Origin: Andrena cerasifolii | Lineage: Eukaryota > Arthropoda > Insecta > Hymenoptera > Andrenidae | DNA length: 64,000 bases | Assembly (NCBI RefSeq): GCF_050908995.1 | Contig: NC_135123.1 | Span: 10,106,001-10,170,000 of the forward strand | Direction: 5' to 3' | Shown here: in pieces, positions 53,545-64,000 of the stretch | Layout: every line of letters starts with the position of its first letter | How positions within the stretch are numbered: the stretch's first letter is position 1 | Made by a program: the position numbers and the translations under genes | Notes under the pieces: model-generated | Told to the model about the DNA's origin: nothing | What the model saw: the letters and a program-made list of their open reading frames with translations, nothing else | Database searches by the model: none

Positions 53545-55271
53545 TCCCGAACGATCCAGTGAAGAATCGTTCCGCACGCTCGAACGGTTCGCTGGAAGAG
53601 AACGAGAGAAGTATAAATTTTTACGCGCCGACGCCGGCCGGCCATGGTATCCACGGCGAAGTGCCATGGACGGGTGCCGCGAGGGTTCAATGCTGGGCTC
53701 TAAGAAAGACTGTAGTGCATGACAATATAGTCGTTATATTCTAGTCACTTTGCCGCCGTGAACTTGCCAAGAAAAAGAAAATGAGAAAACGATAAAAAAA
53801 AAAGGAAGAAATCGCCGAGGCATTTACGAAAGATCGTGAAGCTTAGGGTAGGGGACGGAGGGGGTGGTACAGTATAGAAGATGCGAAAGCTATGATCCGA
53901 TCGGCGGGCAGCTCGACGCTGCGCGCGCATAGAGGAAGGGAGAACGGTAGGGAGGAAACGAATGTATATAGAGAAGCGCGCGCGCGCGATAAACGCAAGT
54001 ATAACGTACTTAAGGAAGACAAAACCTATGACAATCTATTATTGCCAGCGGAACTGCTCTTACGTTCCGTTACGAAACATCGTGGAAGTCGATCCGTAGG
54101 AATTGGTAGCGATTGGAGGACGACGTAGTTGAAGCGTCGGTAATTAGAGGATTTCGTAGCACTTAGGTAGATTACGTCGAGTCTACGCGACAATTGCAAT
54201 TAATCGGACCACACTTTCTCGCCTTTCCTTTTTCTCCAGCTCGTGAAATTAAGCGCGTGTCGTTCGCAGGAGAGTTTCGAGAGCCGCGGCGGATCGTGGT
54301 AGCTCTTGACGGAGGAACGAAAGGTGCCAAACGATGAATAACGGTCATTTACCGAAGTGCCAGAAGAATCCTAGATAAAAAGAAAACTTTCGGAGTATAA
54401 AAAAAAAAAATATAACGTAGCGTAGGCCTCCGCGACGCGAGGAGGTTTAGCTGTAAAAAGAAGAAGAAGAAGAAAATAAAGGGCGACGAGGAAGACGAAG
54501 AATCGTTAAACACTAGATCGTAAGACCTTCGTATTAAATATTTTCAGAACCAACGTACAGCCGACGGGAGGGGTGGCCGAGAGAAATATTAATCGCGATT
54601 GGCTGGGATGATACGAACCAGTTCATAGGCTTAGTCAGGTTATTAAACGGTGTTTATGTCTTTTCGCGCTAACTCTACGATAATGTCTAGCCGAGCTCGT
54701 GGGTAAACGTGATTAGGGCCTTAAGACTTTAATCCGAGACGTTGTGATAATCTTTAATACAAATTGAAACTCGTACAATCTATCCCCCATGTCAATTGGC
54801 TCGATCGACGTGTTCGCGTGGAAAGCTACGTCGATGCCAGCTGCCGCGTACTTCCGGATAATCCTGCGGCGACCAACGATCGTGGTATTCACCTCGTTTC
54901 CTTCTATTCGTTTCGTTCACGCGTTTTGTAGGACGCTCTTCTCGTTAACATCTGTGATATACTTTAATCGTAGTGTATTTCCTATAACGACAAAACAGAA
55001 CATCAACGGGGACAGCGACGAGAGCAAGCAGCAAAAAAGCGGAGGAGCATACAATTTAGACGACGTTAGCTGACTTTTTAATAAAAAAAAACAAAAAAAA
55101 ACGAGGACAATGCGCAAGGCTCTGGGTAATGTAAAGGAAAAAGAGTAAAAAAAGAGAGAAGAAAAAAATACACACAAAAATGTATATACATTGTGTTATT
55201 AAATAAATAAGTATGTGTACATCGTCGATGGAAATGGTACCCATAGCAAGCTCGGCGAGAGGAGCTCCCGC

Positions 55272-55435
55272 TTAACACTTTCACTGGCGACGGGGATTTC
55301 CATCGCTACGTCTTTCCACGTTCGTATTCTCCGGGAAGCACCGAAAGTCAGTCCGGTGCGCGTGAAACAAACTTTACGCAACAAGACCGTCTTGAAACGG
55401 CATCTCGCCAAACCCTGCGCCACTGAAAGTGTTGA
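55272..55435. mobile_element. TTAA-type MITE in the 3' UTR, CACTTTCACTGGCG family
   Basis: The termini CACTTTCACTGGCG and CGCCACTGAAAGTG-like (gcgccactgaaagtg) are inverted. TTAA on the left, TTGA on the right. Related to 5331..5513. Confidence 0.7.
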
Positions 55436-56620
55436 AGCGCGTTTCTCGTCAGAAAGAGGTGTGTAATCGATTTACTTTCACGTAGGCCTGCTACGGAATG
55501 CCGACACACGATTATTCTATGGAACTCAGCACTCTATAGCGATCTATTCCCTCGACGGCCAAGCCGCTGTCCCCGCTGCTCCAACGCGCCACCCTGCGCC
55601 CTTTCTATCGACGATGCGTACGCATATAATAGAAGAACTCTACTGTACATACATACACTTACGAATATTCTACATACTCTACACTCGGTGTGGTTTATTT
55701 TGATACTACCGCGTGCGGTAATATTTAACGATTGTCGGGGATAAATCCAAGGGAGAACAAAAAAAAAAAAAAGAAAACAAAAACGTAAAGTAAAGTAAAA
55801 TAAACTCTATGCCTTCTAACGTTGACGAACGTCGACGAAACTTCGTGCGGTGGTGGTGCCCGCGCCTCGGGTTCAGGCGACTTTGAAAGGGCGGTCGGCG
55901 ACACCTCTTCGTTGACTCGAAGTTCTAGGTTACTAAATGAAACGTTGACGAGCGCTGTGCGCCACGTTGCTTCGACGATAGCCGCTATCAGTACGCGACG
56001 GGGCTGAGCGATCGATTAAGAAACGGGGAGGATCGATGTGCCCGCGTTCCCGTTCCCGGATCGATCAGCAGCTGTTGAATGCACCTCGATAATCATAGTA
56101 GATAGTAACGAGCTGTTACCAGATCCAAAGCAATAGTTGCTCAGTATCGAATCAGCTGCTGACCAACGCTGAGGAACGGTTTGTTTACCCGTTGATCGTC
56201 TTGCTGACAGAAAGCTTCGCCGACACGAGGATCCATCAGGATTTCCCGTGTTTCTCGTCAATCTCGCAGCCTTGGAACGTAGTAGATGTGACTAGGTAAA
56301 CGCTGTTGACTGTGGTTAGCCAAAATTACCTTGTTTAAGAGGTCCAAAGTAGCCCCCGTGCGCAAAATCCCGCCTGTTCCGCTCGAAATTCGATCCCCGC
56401 GTGATTGATCAATTCCCGTTAAGCATTCAGTCGGACTAAGTTCAGCGAACACTGTAAACGTTCGTGCATACAGATCTTAGGGAGCTCTGAGTGACGTCAC
56501 TATGGTGTTCGTTCCGTCAACAGCTTCACCGCTGCGCATTGGGCGTTTTGGACCTTTTAATCAGACTTCCTAGACTATAAAAATGTATTCGTACAATCAC
56601 AGTGCATATATGAGTACGTA

Positions 56621-56672
56621 CACACAAGTATATATACATACATATACATATATATTATATATATATACATAT
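56621..56672. repeat. TA-rich microsatellite in the 3' region
   Basis: Imperfect TATATACATA runs. Confidence 0.8.
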
Positions 56673-57653
56673 AAATACGCGCGTCTCTATGGCACCACGA
56701 CCGAGTCTCGATAGCTCGATAGCGTTAGACGACTGACCTCCGAATTATAGTTTACTCTAGCTGCGGGATGATCGTGTAACCGCGCGCGAAAGATTCGCCG
56801 ATCAGTTGCACATGTATCATTAGCGAGACGGAGAAGTATGCAAACGGATAAGGAAATTCTATAATCTATGCGCGCACCGGAGCGGGCGGAAACGCTGGTG
56901 TCCGCGGTGAGTGAAATGGGAAGAGAGATAATAAGCGCTAAAAAAAGAAAAAATAATGAAACGAGAGATGGAGAATGTGAAACATAAGAGGAACGAATGG
57001 GACGCGCGTGCGCGCGTGTCCCCCGCTTATATGCGCGCAGGCAGGCGCGCCGATGCGGGTCTTCGAAATAAGTACAAGGAGGAATCGTGCACGCGTGGCA
57101 CGTGCTCGGAAGCTGTAACGTGTTATTCGGTGTACTTGTTGCCGCGTGCCTCTCGAGTCTGTTCTTCGCCCCTAGAGAAAGCAGCGCGTAATCGTCTATT
57201 TAAAAAAAAAAAGAGGAAAAAAGAAAAGGAACCAAAAAAATATAGGGAGATGAGAAGGAGAGAAGCGACACGAAGGGACGGATGAAGGAAACGCGTAAAG
57301 CTAGACGGTTAGCCGCCCTCAGATGTAACGTGCTATTTTAATAACGGCAGTTAACGTACCAGACACTGGTCTACCGGAATGCGTCCTTTTTGTCTGCTTG
57401 ATGCCGCCGCGCATGCATGTGCGACGCTCTTTCCTTCTGTTTCGGGGAAGCCTAGACACGCGAACCTGCAGCTGAATTTGGGACGGCGGGCGAGACAGGG
57501 TGAGAGTGTTCGGAGGGAGAATGGGAGAAAGAATGGTAGAGAGGGAGAGGAAGCAGGAAAATGGGGAAAGAATGAGTGCGTGGGTGCGAGCGTGAAAGAG
57601 CGAAGGGAGCACGGCGATAGAGACGTAGAACAAGACTAAATATGTACAAATGT

Positions 57654-57659
57654 AATAAA
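57654..57659 (+). terminator. Candidate distal poly(A) signal of Ca-alpha1T
   Basis: AATAAA in the context tgtaataaattg, the last canonical hexamer on the plus strand before the SUN gene on the opposite strand. A T-rich stretch (ttgtctttcatttc) follows about 30 bases later. Confidence 0.4.
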
Positions 57660-57734
57660 TTGAATGACGATTACGTTGAATTGACCTATCGGTTGTCTTT
57701 CATTTCACTTGTCCCACGCTTGTTTCAGTGAAGT

Positions 57735-57800
57735 ATTATGCAGTTCGCGTGAAATTAGGGGGGGTTTAAGTCATCATTTTGCTGGCTTCGAATATGTTTA
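57735..57800. repeat. Fragment of the foldback repeat at 48320
   Basis: GCAGTTCGCGTGAAATTAGG, a G-run, AAGT and ATCATTTTGCTGGCTTCGAA match 48377..48430. It lies between the two convergent genes' poly(A) signals. Confidence 0.7.
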
Positions 57801-57911
57801 GAAACTACAGAGCGTCAAAGTTGACAATTTTTGGCCATTTTCGCGAAGCTGTCCTTGCTGAAGGAACTTGGATAATTATAATTAGCTTGATGAATACGAG
57901 ATGTATATATC

Positions 57912-57917
57912 TTTATT
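57912..57917 (-). terminator. Candidate poly(A) signal of the SUN-domain gene
   Basis: The forward tttatt is AATAAA on the minus strand, about 170 bases past the SUN stop codon at 58084..58086. It is the first canonical hexamer after that stop. Confidence 0.4.
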
Positions 57918-58083
57918 TACTATATGATAAAGTATATATAATACATAGATAAGAAAAGCCTATGGAAAGTAATGTTATATTATTAATTACACTACGTTAA
58001 TAGCGATCTTAGAATTCTCGTGGAGCCAGTCTCATTGGTCGCAAAAGAAATGCTAGAATTTCTACTCTTTAGTCGAGATGGAG

Positions 58084-58206
58084 TTATCTATTTTTCTGCT
58101 TTAAGGTACCGTGAACCCGCATTCTGTATATGCAGGTGTACTCACTGTTACCACTGTTAGAGTGAACCTTTAATTCGATTATTTCATACGCTTTTTTTGA
58201 TTCATT
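58084..58206 (-). CDS. SUN gene terminal exon
   Basis: After ttgcag on the minus strand the frame reads NESKKAYEIIELKVHSNSG, then NSEYTCIYRMRVHGTLKQ, ending KNR and TAA at 58084..58086. It is the C-terminal end of the SUN domain (ELxIxSNxGxxEYTCIYRxRVHG). Phase 0 start. Confidence 0.95.
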   Translation of the reverse strand, partial: NESKKAYEIIELKVHSNSGNSEYTCIYRMRVHGTLKQKNR

Positions 58207-61200
58207 CTGCAATTTACAAATGCTAAATTATGTGTGCCAAATTGTAATTTTATTGGAACCAGGAAATATCAATTTACCTGCACCTCAAAGTATTGTACAG
58301 GAGGACCATTAGTGTCATATATGAATTCACCGAAGAAGAAAGGAGTTTTGTCGTCCACGCTGTCCAATCCCTAGAAAAATACCAAACGCATTGACTATAT
58401 TTTCTGAGTGATATTCTTATTACTTATTAATTCCATTTAACAGCCCTAATGTGATCATTCTTGAAAGTCGTTGATAAACTTATGAAAATGAGCGTTGCAA
58501 AGCTTTCTCATTACTGACAATTGAGTCAAGAAACGTTTATGCTAACACTATAAATTTTATTTGTACAAGTCTTTGCCACTTCTAAATATAAATGTGCAGC
58601 CAGAAAAACTTATATATTTATGGGAATAAAAGGAATATTAATATACAAAAAAATGAATGTTTATACACAGACAGTACATTGACAGACAAATTTCTAATGA
58701 TACTGTATGCTTGAATCAGTCTTTAAAGGATACAAATTTCTACTTAAACGCTACGTTTAACGAGATTAAATTCTATATTTGAAATATTCAAATTGAAAAA
58801 TTCGGTACAATTTACCCAAATAGAGAAATCTTTGGGGGCGGTGCTTATTTCTCCCGTGGGAGATATCGATTGTGGAATGTGTTCCAGACTGACTCCAGAA
58901 ATATGCACAAAACCAAGTAATTGTATAACAACGTTGCCACTGTTGCCTTTAAATGCCCAGCATTCACCCGGGAGGACACCAGTCTTTGGAAATAATTAGC
59001 TGACGTTAATTAACGTTGATAAAAATCCATATGCTCTGTGGAATTTCCAATATAATGTATAACACTTATTTTACGCAATCCATGATTAAAATATCCCTTT
59101 TATTATACCATCACCGTAAAGGACATTACGCCATTCTGTAAGTACATACTTCAAAGGACAGAAGAAAGCAGGAAATCCTTTTACATTTAACTTTGATAAT
59201 ATATATACTACTAATACATATAGGCCAGACTCTATCTTTGGAAAGATTAAAGGCACACTTCAACTAAAAATTAGTGTTTTCCAAATAGAATTAATTCAGC
59301 GGGTCGCGATCAGCGTTTGTAACTTTAATGTAATTAAAATGCAAATGTTCGCCATGCTTACAAAAATATTCTTTCCTAATATCCCAAAAATGCGGCGGGG
59401 AGGGGGGTGTCTTGTGTACTGGATAGCAATATAAAATGCATCTCTTTTATACATATACTAACTTTCAATTAATAACTTTTATAAAGAAGAAAAGGTTCCC
59501 ACAAGTGCGTGATAGTAACATTGAAATATACAATTCCAATTTTTCGAAGCGACACTATTTTCCATCTCGAATCGTTTAAAAAATATTCCGTATTTCCTCC
59601 CCATGGACTCGATTAGGTACTACCCTCGCTGTGTACCAAACAGCGAACTTTACCAAGTTGTATAAGTCACTTTATGTACACGCATGGACTATGAATATTA
59701 CAAATATTCTCCACTGACCTGAAGTATAGCCTGAGGTGTATTCTGTTGTTGGCAAAGAGGTATACCGAAAAGTTTCAGTACTGGTGCACCAGCCGAGTAT
59801 GTCTCGGTTTGCCTCGTCGAGAGGATCGCGCCGCCTAAGTACCCCCAGATCAAATCATTTTAATCATAAATATTGAAAACCGAGAATCATATTTTCAAAA
59901 CCTGAACTTCCTAGAGCGTAATCGGTTCTTCCTGTTTTGTCGGCGTCGTACGTCTGTAATTCGTTTCTCACCAAATCCTTTACACTTTCTGGAGACATAG
60001 CCTTCAACAACGCCTTCGTGTGCGTATCCATTCCTGTTTTACGTTGAGCATTAAAATCTAGCGAATATTCTTTATCAGTAATTCGTCGACTAAACTGTTT
60101 AGTCAACCCCAGCATTATCCACCATTTGACTATTTACTCTACCCTCCATATAAACCTATACCAATTATGATCGTCTTTTCCTTCGACACTCTGGTAATCA
60201 GCGAATTTTCAAAATATTAAAAAACGGGTCCGTTAATGATCGGGCATAACGTTATACTTAAAAGACAACTTTTGTGTTTCTGTTTTTGACAATCCAAATT
60301 TGAGTTAGGAGGTACACCGTTTAAGAAAGACCATCAGTTCGGAGCCACCTCGTGACGTATACCTATATTATTTTCTTAATTTTTATAATGGTTTTTAACG
60401 CTGTACAATATGCCAAAATCAAGTGCTAAACCGCAATTTAATCGGCTGATTAGTTTCTCTACAATTTGCATCAGAAGATTCGGGCCGGCACAGTAGTCTA
60501 CCCCCTTAACTAGATAAACTCCTTTACTTCAAAAACCTTTCATTTATAATTATTTTGTCTATAATTGGCAAAACACAAGTAATCCGTACTATAATTATAG
60601 TTGCAAAAAATAAGCAGAATTCTACCGAACTGCACTTTCCGATTCCCCTTCGTTTTCATAAAAGAAATGCTCCAAACTCTACCCCAACTTCTGTCCTTCC
60701 TCCTATCTCAAAAATCTTTTCAAAACAAACGTCTCAGTCCATTCAGTCATTCCATTTATTAATTCTACGTATGATCCACCTAGGAAGTGAAGCCTTAATG
60801 AATAATCTCTGGTCTAAATTATTATTTTGTCGAATTGATGAGCGATCGACAATTATCCTCCCCTCCATATAAGTTTGTGCCATTTCCGAGGGTGACTAAA
60901 CTGCCGATCAGCAGAAAGTCGATAGTACGTGTTCTTCCTAACGGTTACAGCAATAAAAGACGAATGATATACAACTGCAATCGACACATCGTATCTTTAC
61001 CTTCGGATACTTCGTTCCTTAAATGCAGAATGGCCTCTGACATTTTCGGTATTACGTAACCAACTTCCTTCAGCTTACTCTTTAGGTCATCGCGCGTCTC
61101 CATGACGTTCTTCACTTCCATCTAACAAACGTGGTTTCAGAAGGCAGAACAAAAGGTTCGTAATTAATTGTACATGTATAATAACAGTATATCCATTACC

Positions 61201-62599
61201 GAGAGAGTATTCAAGTGCGATCTCAGATTCACCAAGTCGGATCTGATTATCTTGAACGTCGTACTGGCGGAATATTTGTCGCACAGGTGGGACACAGACA
61301 TCGCTGAAAATTTTCACGCGCAAGTATTTTTATTTAACATTTAATCACGCGCTTCAATACTTAATCGTTTTTTAATCGCTTCTTTAACCCGCAAATAGGA
61401 TTCGCCAATAGCAATTCACTTGGATATTTCGCCGAGATACTTTTACGGATCATATTATACTATTACTTGTTTATAATAATTCGTAATAAATATTCCCAAT
61501 GGCATGATAACTTTGATATTTATTTAGTTAACTTGGAGTGATACAGTCACTTGTAAACATTGCTTCTTTATACGTGATAGTTAGACAATAGAGATTATTT
61601 CTGATTTTTTGGTGGGTGTTACTCAAAGGGTCGCTTGCAAAAACCACCTCCAAGAATAAATTTCTTTTCTGCCGGTAATAATTGATTTAAAATTCGGAAA
61701 AAATATATGAAGTACAGCTAATATGTAGCTATTTTTCCTCTTTACTTTCATTCATTTACCTTAAGTAGTAACCGAGAAAAAAATGATAAATTTAAAGGCT
61801 TTTACCCCCGTGGTATCCTTAAACGAGAGGGTAGAGATCTGCAAATTCATGGAATTGTGGTTCAGGTGAGGAGCATTGTTTAGCAAGCAATAACAACAAA
61901 AATAGTCACAGGGGCCTTATTAGTATTATTTTTACGTCTTTATTACTCATAGAAAATAAATGATATAATACATATGAGATGAGTAATAGTAAAAGTAAAT
62001 GACTAGAGTAAATTATGCGTGTAGTCGTATTTTTCATAGCAAAATTACTGATTAAGTGATGAAGCAAAAGCGAAATAGCATCTTTCACAGTTAGTTATTC
62101 TTCTAAATTCATGTGAACAAACCTGTGAGTCACTGTAGATAATTGATCAAAAGTTGGATACTATTCAGTCTACGAACATTTGTGTCAAAGAACTAAGAAG
62201 TGCTCGTAAGATCAGACCTTAGGAGCTGCGTATACTAATTGCGGGTTAAATTACACGATTCTGATCGTGAACGTACCTAACAACGACGTAATGACGCAAA
62301 ATACAAAGGGTTTGATGAATTTACAGTACCAAGGAGATTGGCGAGAGGAATTTAGTATAGCAGCTGGACAGGTTCCTCCATTAGAGCAGCAGTACGCGTT
62401 TTGTACGCTCATCGGAACGTCCTCATAATCACAGGTTTGACCTTTTGAAGGATCCGAACCGATACTCTACAGTTTCTTTGGTTTGAAATTTTCTCGGGTT
62501 TCTAAGCAGCTAAATTCTGGTCGATGGGGTTTTGAGACCGGACTTCAGGCAGGCGACGTCATCGAGCGAAATCTTGGACGTCCTGTCACTGTCGTTCAT
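58084..62599 (-). CDS. SUN-domain nuclear envelope protein, short SPAG4/SUN3-5-like; overall gene
   Basis: Eight coding exons on the minus strand, seven well supported, join in phase. Predicted order: short N-terminus, one transmembrane helix (WYCKFIKPFVFCVITSLL), short coiled coil (exons at 61200 and 61001), then a SUN domain running to the C-terminus. SUN landmarks are DYALGSSGGAILSTR, FGIPLC, LPGECWAF, LEHIP, SAPKDF-like TAPKDFSIW, EYTCIYRMRVHG. SUN proteins sit in the inner nuclear membrane and bind KASH-protein tails in the perinuclear space to form LINC complexes. The total of about 430 residues and short coiled coil suit the testis-type SPAG4/SUN3-5 group better than long SUN1/2 (koi), but I cannot distinguish them firmly. 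The 5' end is uncertain. Confidence 0.92.
58278..58370 (-). CDS. SUN gene exon: SUN domain
   Basis: A 31-codon, phase 0/0 exon. It reads GLDSVDDKTPFFFGEFIYD, then TNGPPVQYFEVQ, the LLGxFxYDxxGPPxQxF part of the SUN fold. The flanks are ttttctag and GTGCAG|gtaaat. Confidence 0.94.
58816..58983 (-). CDS. SUN gene exon: SUN domain core
   Basis: A 56-codon, phase 0/0 exon. It reads TGVLPGECWAFKGNSGNV, then HISGVSLEHIPQSISPTGE and ISTAPKDFSIW. It is the most diagnostic SUN stretch (PGxCWAFxG, LEHIPxxxSPxG). The cysteine of GECW is at the position usually linked to the KASH-binding disulfide in SUN proteins by family knowledge; I did not verify this structurally. Confidence 0.96.
58984..59718 (-). 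other. Intron of the SUN gene, nothing further seen
   Basis: AT-rich; a short frame in it has no SUN similarity. Confidence 0.6.
59719..59834 (-). CDS. SUN gene exon: SUN domain
   Basis: Two leading bases complete a glycine, then the frame reads GAILSTRQTETYSAGAPVL and KLFGIPLCQQQNTPQAILQ. It corresponds to SUN STRCSETY...LFGIPL; the usual cysteine is glutamine here (STRQTET). The acceptor is gtacttag; the donor is CTTCAG|gtcag. Confidence 0.95.
59902..60129 (-). CDS. SUN gene exon: coiled-coil to SUN junction
   Basis: The frame reads AQRKTGMDTHTKALLKAM, then SPESVKDLVRNELQTYDAD and KTGRTDYALGSSG, the helix and start of SUN. It ends in phase 1 (TCAG|gttttg). The start at 60129 (after taaatag) is chosen because its two leading bases fit the preceding exon's phase. 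A nearer acceptor (taaacag, exon start 60094) would need another exon in between. Neither acceptor has a good pyrimidine tract. Confidence 0.8.
60130..61000 (-). other. Intron of the SUN gene, possibly holding an unrecognised exon
   Basis: No clear coding exon. The segment near 60890..60910 reads cagTTTAGTC on the minus strand, like the alternative acceptor at 60094, but gives no good frame. Confidence 0.5.
61001..61121 (-). CDS. SUN gene exon: coiled coil
   Basis: After gtttgttag the frame reads MEVKNVMETRDDLKSKLK, then EVGYVIPKMSEAILHLRNE and VSE. It shows heptad spacing of hydrophobics and many charges. It ends GAAG|gtaaag in phase 1. Confidence 0.85.
61200..61303 (-). CDS. SUN gene exon: coiled coil after membrane anchor
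   Basis: After aattttcag, two bases complete an alanine, then MSVSHLCDKYSASTTFKI and IRSDLVNLRSHLNTLS. It ends in phase 0 before gtaatgg. Phases join both neighbouring exons. Confidence 0.8.
61304..62276 (-). other. Intron of the SUN gene, nothing further seen
   Basis: AT-rich; no exon or repeat recognised. Confidence 0.55.
62277..62466 (-). CDS. SUN gene exon: nucleoplasmic segment and transmembrane helix
   Basis: After gaaactgtag the frame reads SIGSDPSKGQTCDYEDVP, then MSVQNAYCCSNGGTCPAA and WYCKFIKPFVFCVITSLL. The last run is a plausible inner-nuclear-membrane helix. It ends TTAG|gtacgt, a strong donor in phase 1, joining the exon at 61303. Confidence 0.8.
62558..62599 (-). CDS. Tentative first coding exon of the SUN gene
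   Basis: An ATG at 62599 on the minus strand opens MNDSDRTSKISLDD and continues VACLKSGLKTPSTRI before a stop. The peptide looks coding, but the donor that would give phase 0 (GAC|gtcgcc) is weak, so the exon end is a guess. The true start could lie further right or in another exon. Confidence 0.3.
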
Positions 62600-62710
62600 A
62601 GAAAATGCAGTTCTATGTCTGATTCAGCTGTTTTCGAATTTACAAAATACGATTGAGAGCTTTCAACTACTAATCTACTTTCTGATCTATCTGTTTCGTT
62701 TTATTCTAAT

Positions 62711-62885
62711 TTAAGGGGTCTCCCTAGGGTGACGGTCTGAAAAGAAGGCGATATTTGGGAGTTATTTTTAAGAGAACACCTTTAATTATATTAATTACAA
62801 AATTTATGCCTATATTTCTAATTAAAAAATAACAGTACCTAAAACTTTAAACGCGTCTTTCTGAAAACGATGTTTTTCAAAAAAA
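62711..62885. mobile_element. TTAA MITE fragment, GGGGTCTCCC family
   Basis: TTAA at 62711..62714 is followed by GGGGTCTCCCTAGGGTGACG and an interior (TACCTAAAACTTTAAACGCG) matching 11098..11683. The right end could not be located. Confidence 0.75.
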
Positions 62886-63343
62886 AGAAAAAGGCATTTT
62901 GGTCACAACAATAACAGAAAATCGTAAAATAACCGGATTTTCAGGGGTCAATTTCACATTTGGGGCAGCAAAACAAATTGCGTGATACATACCTTTATAT
63001 CCTCTACATATCCCCAATTTCCGGGTGGAGGATCTTCCCTCGTAAGTACTGTTTTTTTTTTTTATAATTGAATATCGCAATCTACTTTTCCCATCGCATT
63101 TTATAGAGCTACTTACCAAAAACCTGAATTTTCGCCGCTGAAGTGTAGGTGCTTCATGATGGAATGGCAACGGCATAGGGATTAGATGGAAACTTTATAA
63201 TCAATGACGATATTTCTCATGAATGTTCATTGAAGTACGCCTTTATTACCTCTGTATATTGGTAAATAAGTACATATGTATATACACGGCCGTAGACTGG
63301 TTATGTACATAATAGTAGTGTAAATGATTTTATGTACATAAGG

Positions 63344-63956
63344 CAGGCCTGCCCTTTAGGGTGCAAATACCTCCTGAAGTTCTGGGACCCGGGCAACAGC
63401 CGAGGGCTGAACTGTTACGTTGTTAACCGTTGCGTGGTGTTAGAAAATGTAAACACCGCTCCACGAACGAGGCGTAGCCGCGTGCGAATGTTTACAAAAG
63501 GCGAGCACTGCGACGCCGGGTCCGGACAGCGTGATGTCAGGCCCATCATAAATTAGATAGGGTCTTAAGGAATTTTTGATAGTGTCAACGCAATGACTTC
63601 CCGGTCCAGAACGGGCAATCTATTCCAGGCCTTGACTCGAGAAAGACCTTACGACTTTATTTTCCCTCGGCATCGAAATAAACATATATATATCGTTCAA
63701 TACAGACAGGGAGTTTATTCTTTCAATTTTTAATCTTCCTTACAGTGGGTTTTGGGAGTACTGCAAGAGTGTGTGTGCGCCCATACACGTGAGGCCCAGC
63801 AATATAAACTCGTGGTACGAGCCAGTATGGACGCGCGCACAGTCTTGCAGTTCTCCCGCAGCCCATGCTGTGGTTAGCAACGTAACAGTTCCGCGCTCGG
63901 CTGTTGCCCGGGTCCCATAACTTGGGGAGGTATTTGCACCCTAGTGGGCAGGCCTG
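63344..63956. mobile_element. hAT-like MITE, 613 bp, with 85-bp terminal inverted repeats
   Basis: The left CAGGCCTGCCCTTTAGGGTG and the right reversed CAGGCCTGCCCACTAGGGTG extend through GGGACCCGGGCAACAGCCGA to about 63429 and 63871. The flanks ACATAAGG and TCATAAGG form an 8-bp target duplication with one mismatch. Confidence 0.88.
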
Positions 63957-64000
63957 TCATAAGGGTATTTGCGACGATAGAGTGGACCTCAATTTTATAC

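Larger units (their letters stand above)
53545..57680 (+). other. Ca-alpha1T: Probable 3' untranslated region of Ca-alpha1T
   Basis: No coding exon was found after the stop. The stretch is A/GA-rich with several AATAAA hexamers (54475..54480, 55080..55085, 55202..55207, 57654..57659), so nested short and long 3'UTRs are possible. It includes a TTAA MITE (55272..55435) and a TA microsatellite (about 56621..56672). The 57654 signal lies just before the convergent SUN gene and would give a 4.1-kb UTR. The extent is inferred. Confidence 0.5.
62600..64000. other. Upstream of the recognised SUN exons
   Basis: It contains a TTAA MITE fragment (62711..about 62885) and a hAT-like MITE (63344..63956). 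No convincing promoter or exon was identified. Confidence 0.6.

Noticed and set aside
62877..63176. 99-codon minus-strand frame upstream of the SUN exons
   Set aside because: Partly within repeat-like sequence, no homology, and no splice fit with the SUN gene.

Overview
The window is animal nuclear DNA: AT-rich, intron-rich, with GT-AG introns, microsatellites and many small inverted-repeat transposons. The protein sequences are insect-like. The compact exons, short 3' introns and abundance of TTAA- and hAT-type MITEs suggest a hymenopteran, but this is an inference and no species call is made.

Main gene (+ strand, 3030..53544, 5' end off the left edge): a T-type (Cav3) voltage-gated calcium channel alpha-1 subunit, orthologous to Drosophila Ca-alpha1T and vertebrate CACNA1G/H/I. 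I placed 33 coding exons by reading splice sites and checking that phases join. With one of two alternative exons used, they form an uninterrupted frame of 2,348 residues from the end of segment IS3 to a stop at 53542. All four repeats are present from IS4 onward, and the four selectivity-filter residues read E-E-D-D, the Cav3 signature. The I-II linker carries a basic/helical gating-brake region. Domain II has two alternative S5-to-pore exons (30225..30345 and 39179..39335) with the same splice phases. Using both or neither gives an early stop, so the pair must be mutually exclusive.

Second gene (- strand, about 62.6 kb down to 58084): a short SUN-domain nuclear-envelope protein with one transmembrane helix, a short coiled coil and a complete C-terminal SUN domain, resembling the SPAG4/SUN3-5 group. 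It lies tail-to-tail with the channel gene; candidate poly(A) signals on the two strands are about 250 bp apart.

The introns hold most of the window. They contain hAT-like MITEs (three with near-perfect or perfect 8-bp target duplications), a large set of TTAA-flanked piggyBac-type MITEs, a Tc1/mariner-like MITE, several long foldback elements, 36-bp and 30-bp tandem arrays of an ATTCGAATA core, and CT/TA microsatellites. No tRNA, rRNA, CRISPR array or independent intronic protein gene could be supported. The most interesting points are the domain II exon switch, a structured hairpin in the intron before that switch, a cysteine-rich cytoplasmic stretch before IIS1, and a 289-bp intron made almost entirely of a foldback repeat.
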